Assembly (NCBI GenBank): GCA_025465405.1
Contig: JAODNL010000520.1
Location: forward strand, 1-5,773
Direction of reading: 5' to 3'
DNA length: 5,773 nt
DNA from: Pseudonocardiales bacterium
GTDB taxonomy: Bacteria; Actinomycetota; Actinomycetes; Mycobacteriales; Jatrophihabitantaceae
Shown here piece after piece: positions 5,013 through 5,773 of the stretch. The stretch's first letter is position 1; each line of letters opens with the position of its first letter. A program made the position numbers and the translations under genes. The notes below the pieces were generated by a model. It had not been told where the DNA came from. It did not search any database and was given only the letters and a program-made list of their open reading frames with translations.

Positions 5013-5773
5013 CTAGCTGATTCCCGCCGCCGTGCACGCCGCCTGGATGCCCTTGCAGACCTGCGCCGCGGTCAGCGCGCCTGCGCTGATGACGTCCTTG
5101 ACGTTGGCCTTGGTGATCGCCTGCGGGGTGAGCAGTACCGCCTTGATGGTGCGGTTGCCCTTCGGGTCCTGGAAGTCGGTCAGGGTGAGACCGGCGCTCG
5201 TCGGGTCCGAGCCCTTGCTGAGCGCGATCGCCAGCTTGGAGACGGCGTCGGCCTCGAGCTTGACGTTCTTGAAGACCGTCATGCACTGGTTGCCCTGCAG
5301 GATGTTTTGCAGGCCTTCCACGCCAGAGTCCTGACCGGTCACCTGGACGGTGCCGGCGAGACCCTTGCTCTTGAGGACACCGATGACGGCGTTGGCAATG
5401 TCGTCATTGGCCGCGAGCACGCCGTCGACCTTTCCGCCGGCCGCGGTGAGCGCCTGGGTGAAGGTCGGAGCAGCCTGGTTGACGTCCCAACCCTTGACCA
5501 CTGACTCAGACAAGATCTTCAGCTTGCCCTGCGTCTGCAGTGGCTTGAGCACCTCGTTGGCGCCCTTGGCGAAGAGGACGGCGTTGTTGTCCGTGTCCGT
5601 GCCGCCGTCCATCTCGATGATCTTCGGGACGCTGACACCCTTCTGGGAAAGGCAGGTGACGAGGGTCTGGCCCTGCAGCTTGCCGACACCTCGTTGTCGA
5701 AGGACACGTAGTAGTCGGCTCTTCCGCCGAGGTTGACGCGGTCATAGTCGATGTCCTTGACGCCGGCGCTCTT
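5013..5773 (-). CDS. xylF: XylF-like sugar-binding protein, C-terminal part, with a frameshift
   Basis: Periplasmic-type (extracytoplasmic, probably lipid-anchored) sugar-binding protein that would deliver its ligand to the permease encoded downstream. About 250 C-terminal residues are visible; the signal sequence and N-lobe start lie past base 5773. The first part (5773-5690) reads VKDIDYDRVNLGG then YYVSFDNE, matching E. coli XylF around FYISFDNEKVGELQ. The sequence then continues one frame over from 5687: VGKLQGQTLV, TDTDNNAVLFAKGANEVLKP (XylF: DNNAKLFRAG), LAANDDIANAVIG, VTGQDSGVEGLQNI and QCMTVFKNV, ending at TAG 5013-5015. Two bases (5688-5689) stand where a three-base codon is expected. 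As written, the upstream frame would stop at 5519 after unrelated sequence. The ATG at 5612 is an internal Met (EMDGGT), not a start. This is either a sequencing error or a pseudogene. Pentose preference is inferred from resemblance to XylF. Confidence 0.85.
5685..5692 (-). other. Frameshift site in the binding-protein gene
   Basis: On the minus strand the sequence is GAG GT GTC. GAG (5690-5692) ends the conserved SFDNE in one frame, and GTC (5685-5687) begins conserved VGKLQ in the next. XylF has exactly one residue between these blocks (Lys in E. coli), so one base is missing. Loss of a G from a GGG run (GAGGGTGTC, giving Gly) would explain it simply, but the lost base cannot be known. The frame used after 5687 has a stop at 5742-5744, so it cannot itself extend upstream. 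Confidence 0.85.

Noticed and set aside
5610..5612. ATG at 5612 as the start of the binding-protein gene
   Set aside because: Conserved XylF-like sequence continues upstream in the same frame to 5687 and then in the next frame to the window edge; a mature binding protein cannot begin in the middle of its fold.
5519..5689. Continuation of the upstream binding-protein frame past the frameshift
   Set aside because: The translation becomes Ser/Arg-rich and unrelated to the family at once, while the neighbouring frame carries conserved XylF motifs.

Overview
The window reads as chromosomal DNA from a high-GC actinomycete. GC is strongly enriched at third codon positions, GTG is used as a start codon, and the proteins match actinobacterial versions of their families. 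The genus cannot be fixed from this sequence. No RNA gene, mobile element, CRISPR array or attachment site was seen. Nearly all of the window is coding; the only gaps are 149, 90 and 1 bases.

Layout: bases 1-1368 (+) hold the 3' part of an ABC exporter (fused membrane and ATPase domains), open at the left edge. It converges on a minus-strand block, with the two stop codons sharing a CTAG. The minus-strand block, in transcription order, is: a xylose-type sugar-binding protein (5773 to 5013, open at the right edge), a single-domain sugar ABC ATPase (4863 to 4087), a XylH-like permease (4085 to 2646), and a ROK-family repressor (2555 to 1365). This is a CUT2 sugar importer (XylF-XylG-XylH type) with its probable local regulator. 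The binding protein captures a sugar outside the cell, the permease passes it through the membrane, the ATPase powers the step, and the ROK protein probably senses a sugar and controls the operon. A ROK gene next to xylFGH is a known arrangement in Streptomyces (rok7B7 with xylFGH in S. coelicolor), which supports a pentose, probably xylose, as substrate. That remains an inference.

Two things stand out. First, the binding-protein gene is not open in one frame: a one-base deletion near 5688-5689 splits it, with recognisable XylF-like sequence in both frames on either side. This is either a sequencing error or a real inactivating mutation. Second, the gap between the binding-protein and ATPase genes carries a perfect 14-bp-arm stem-loop and a second 8-bp stem-loop next to the stop codon. 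These are good candidates for the mRNA structures that let binding proteins be made in excess over their transporters. I found no convincing sign of a wholly new biological system; the region looks like an ordinary sugar-uptake locus with some worthwhile details.
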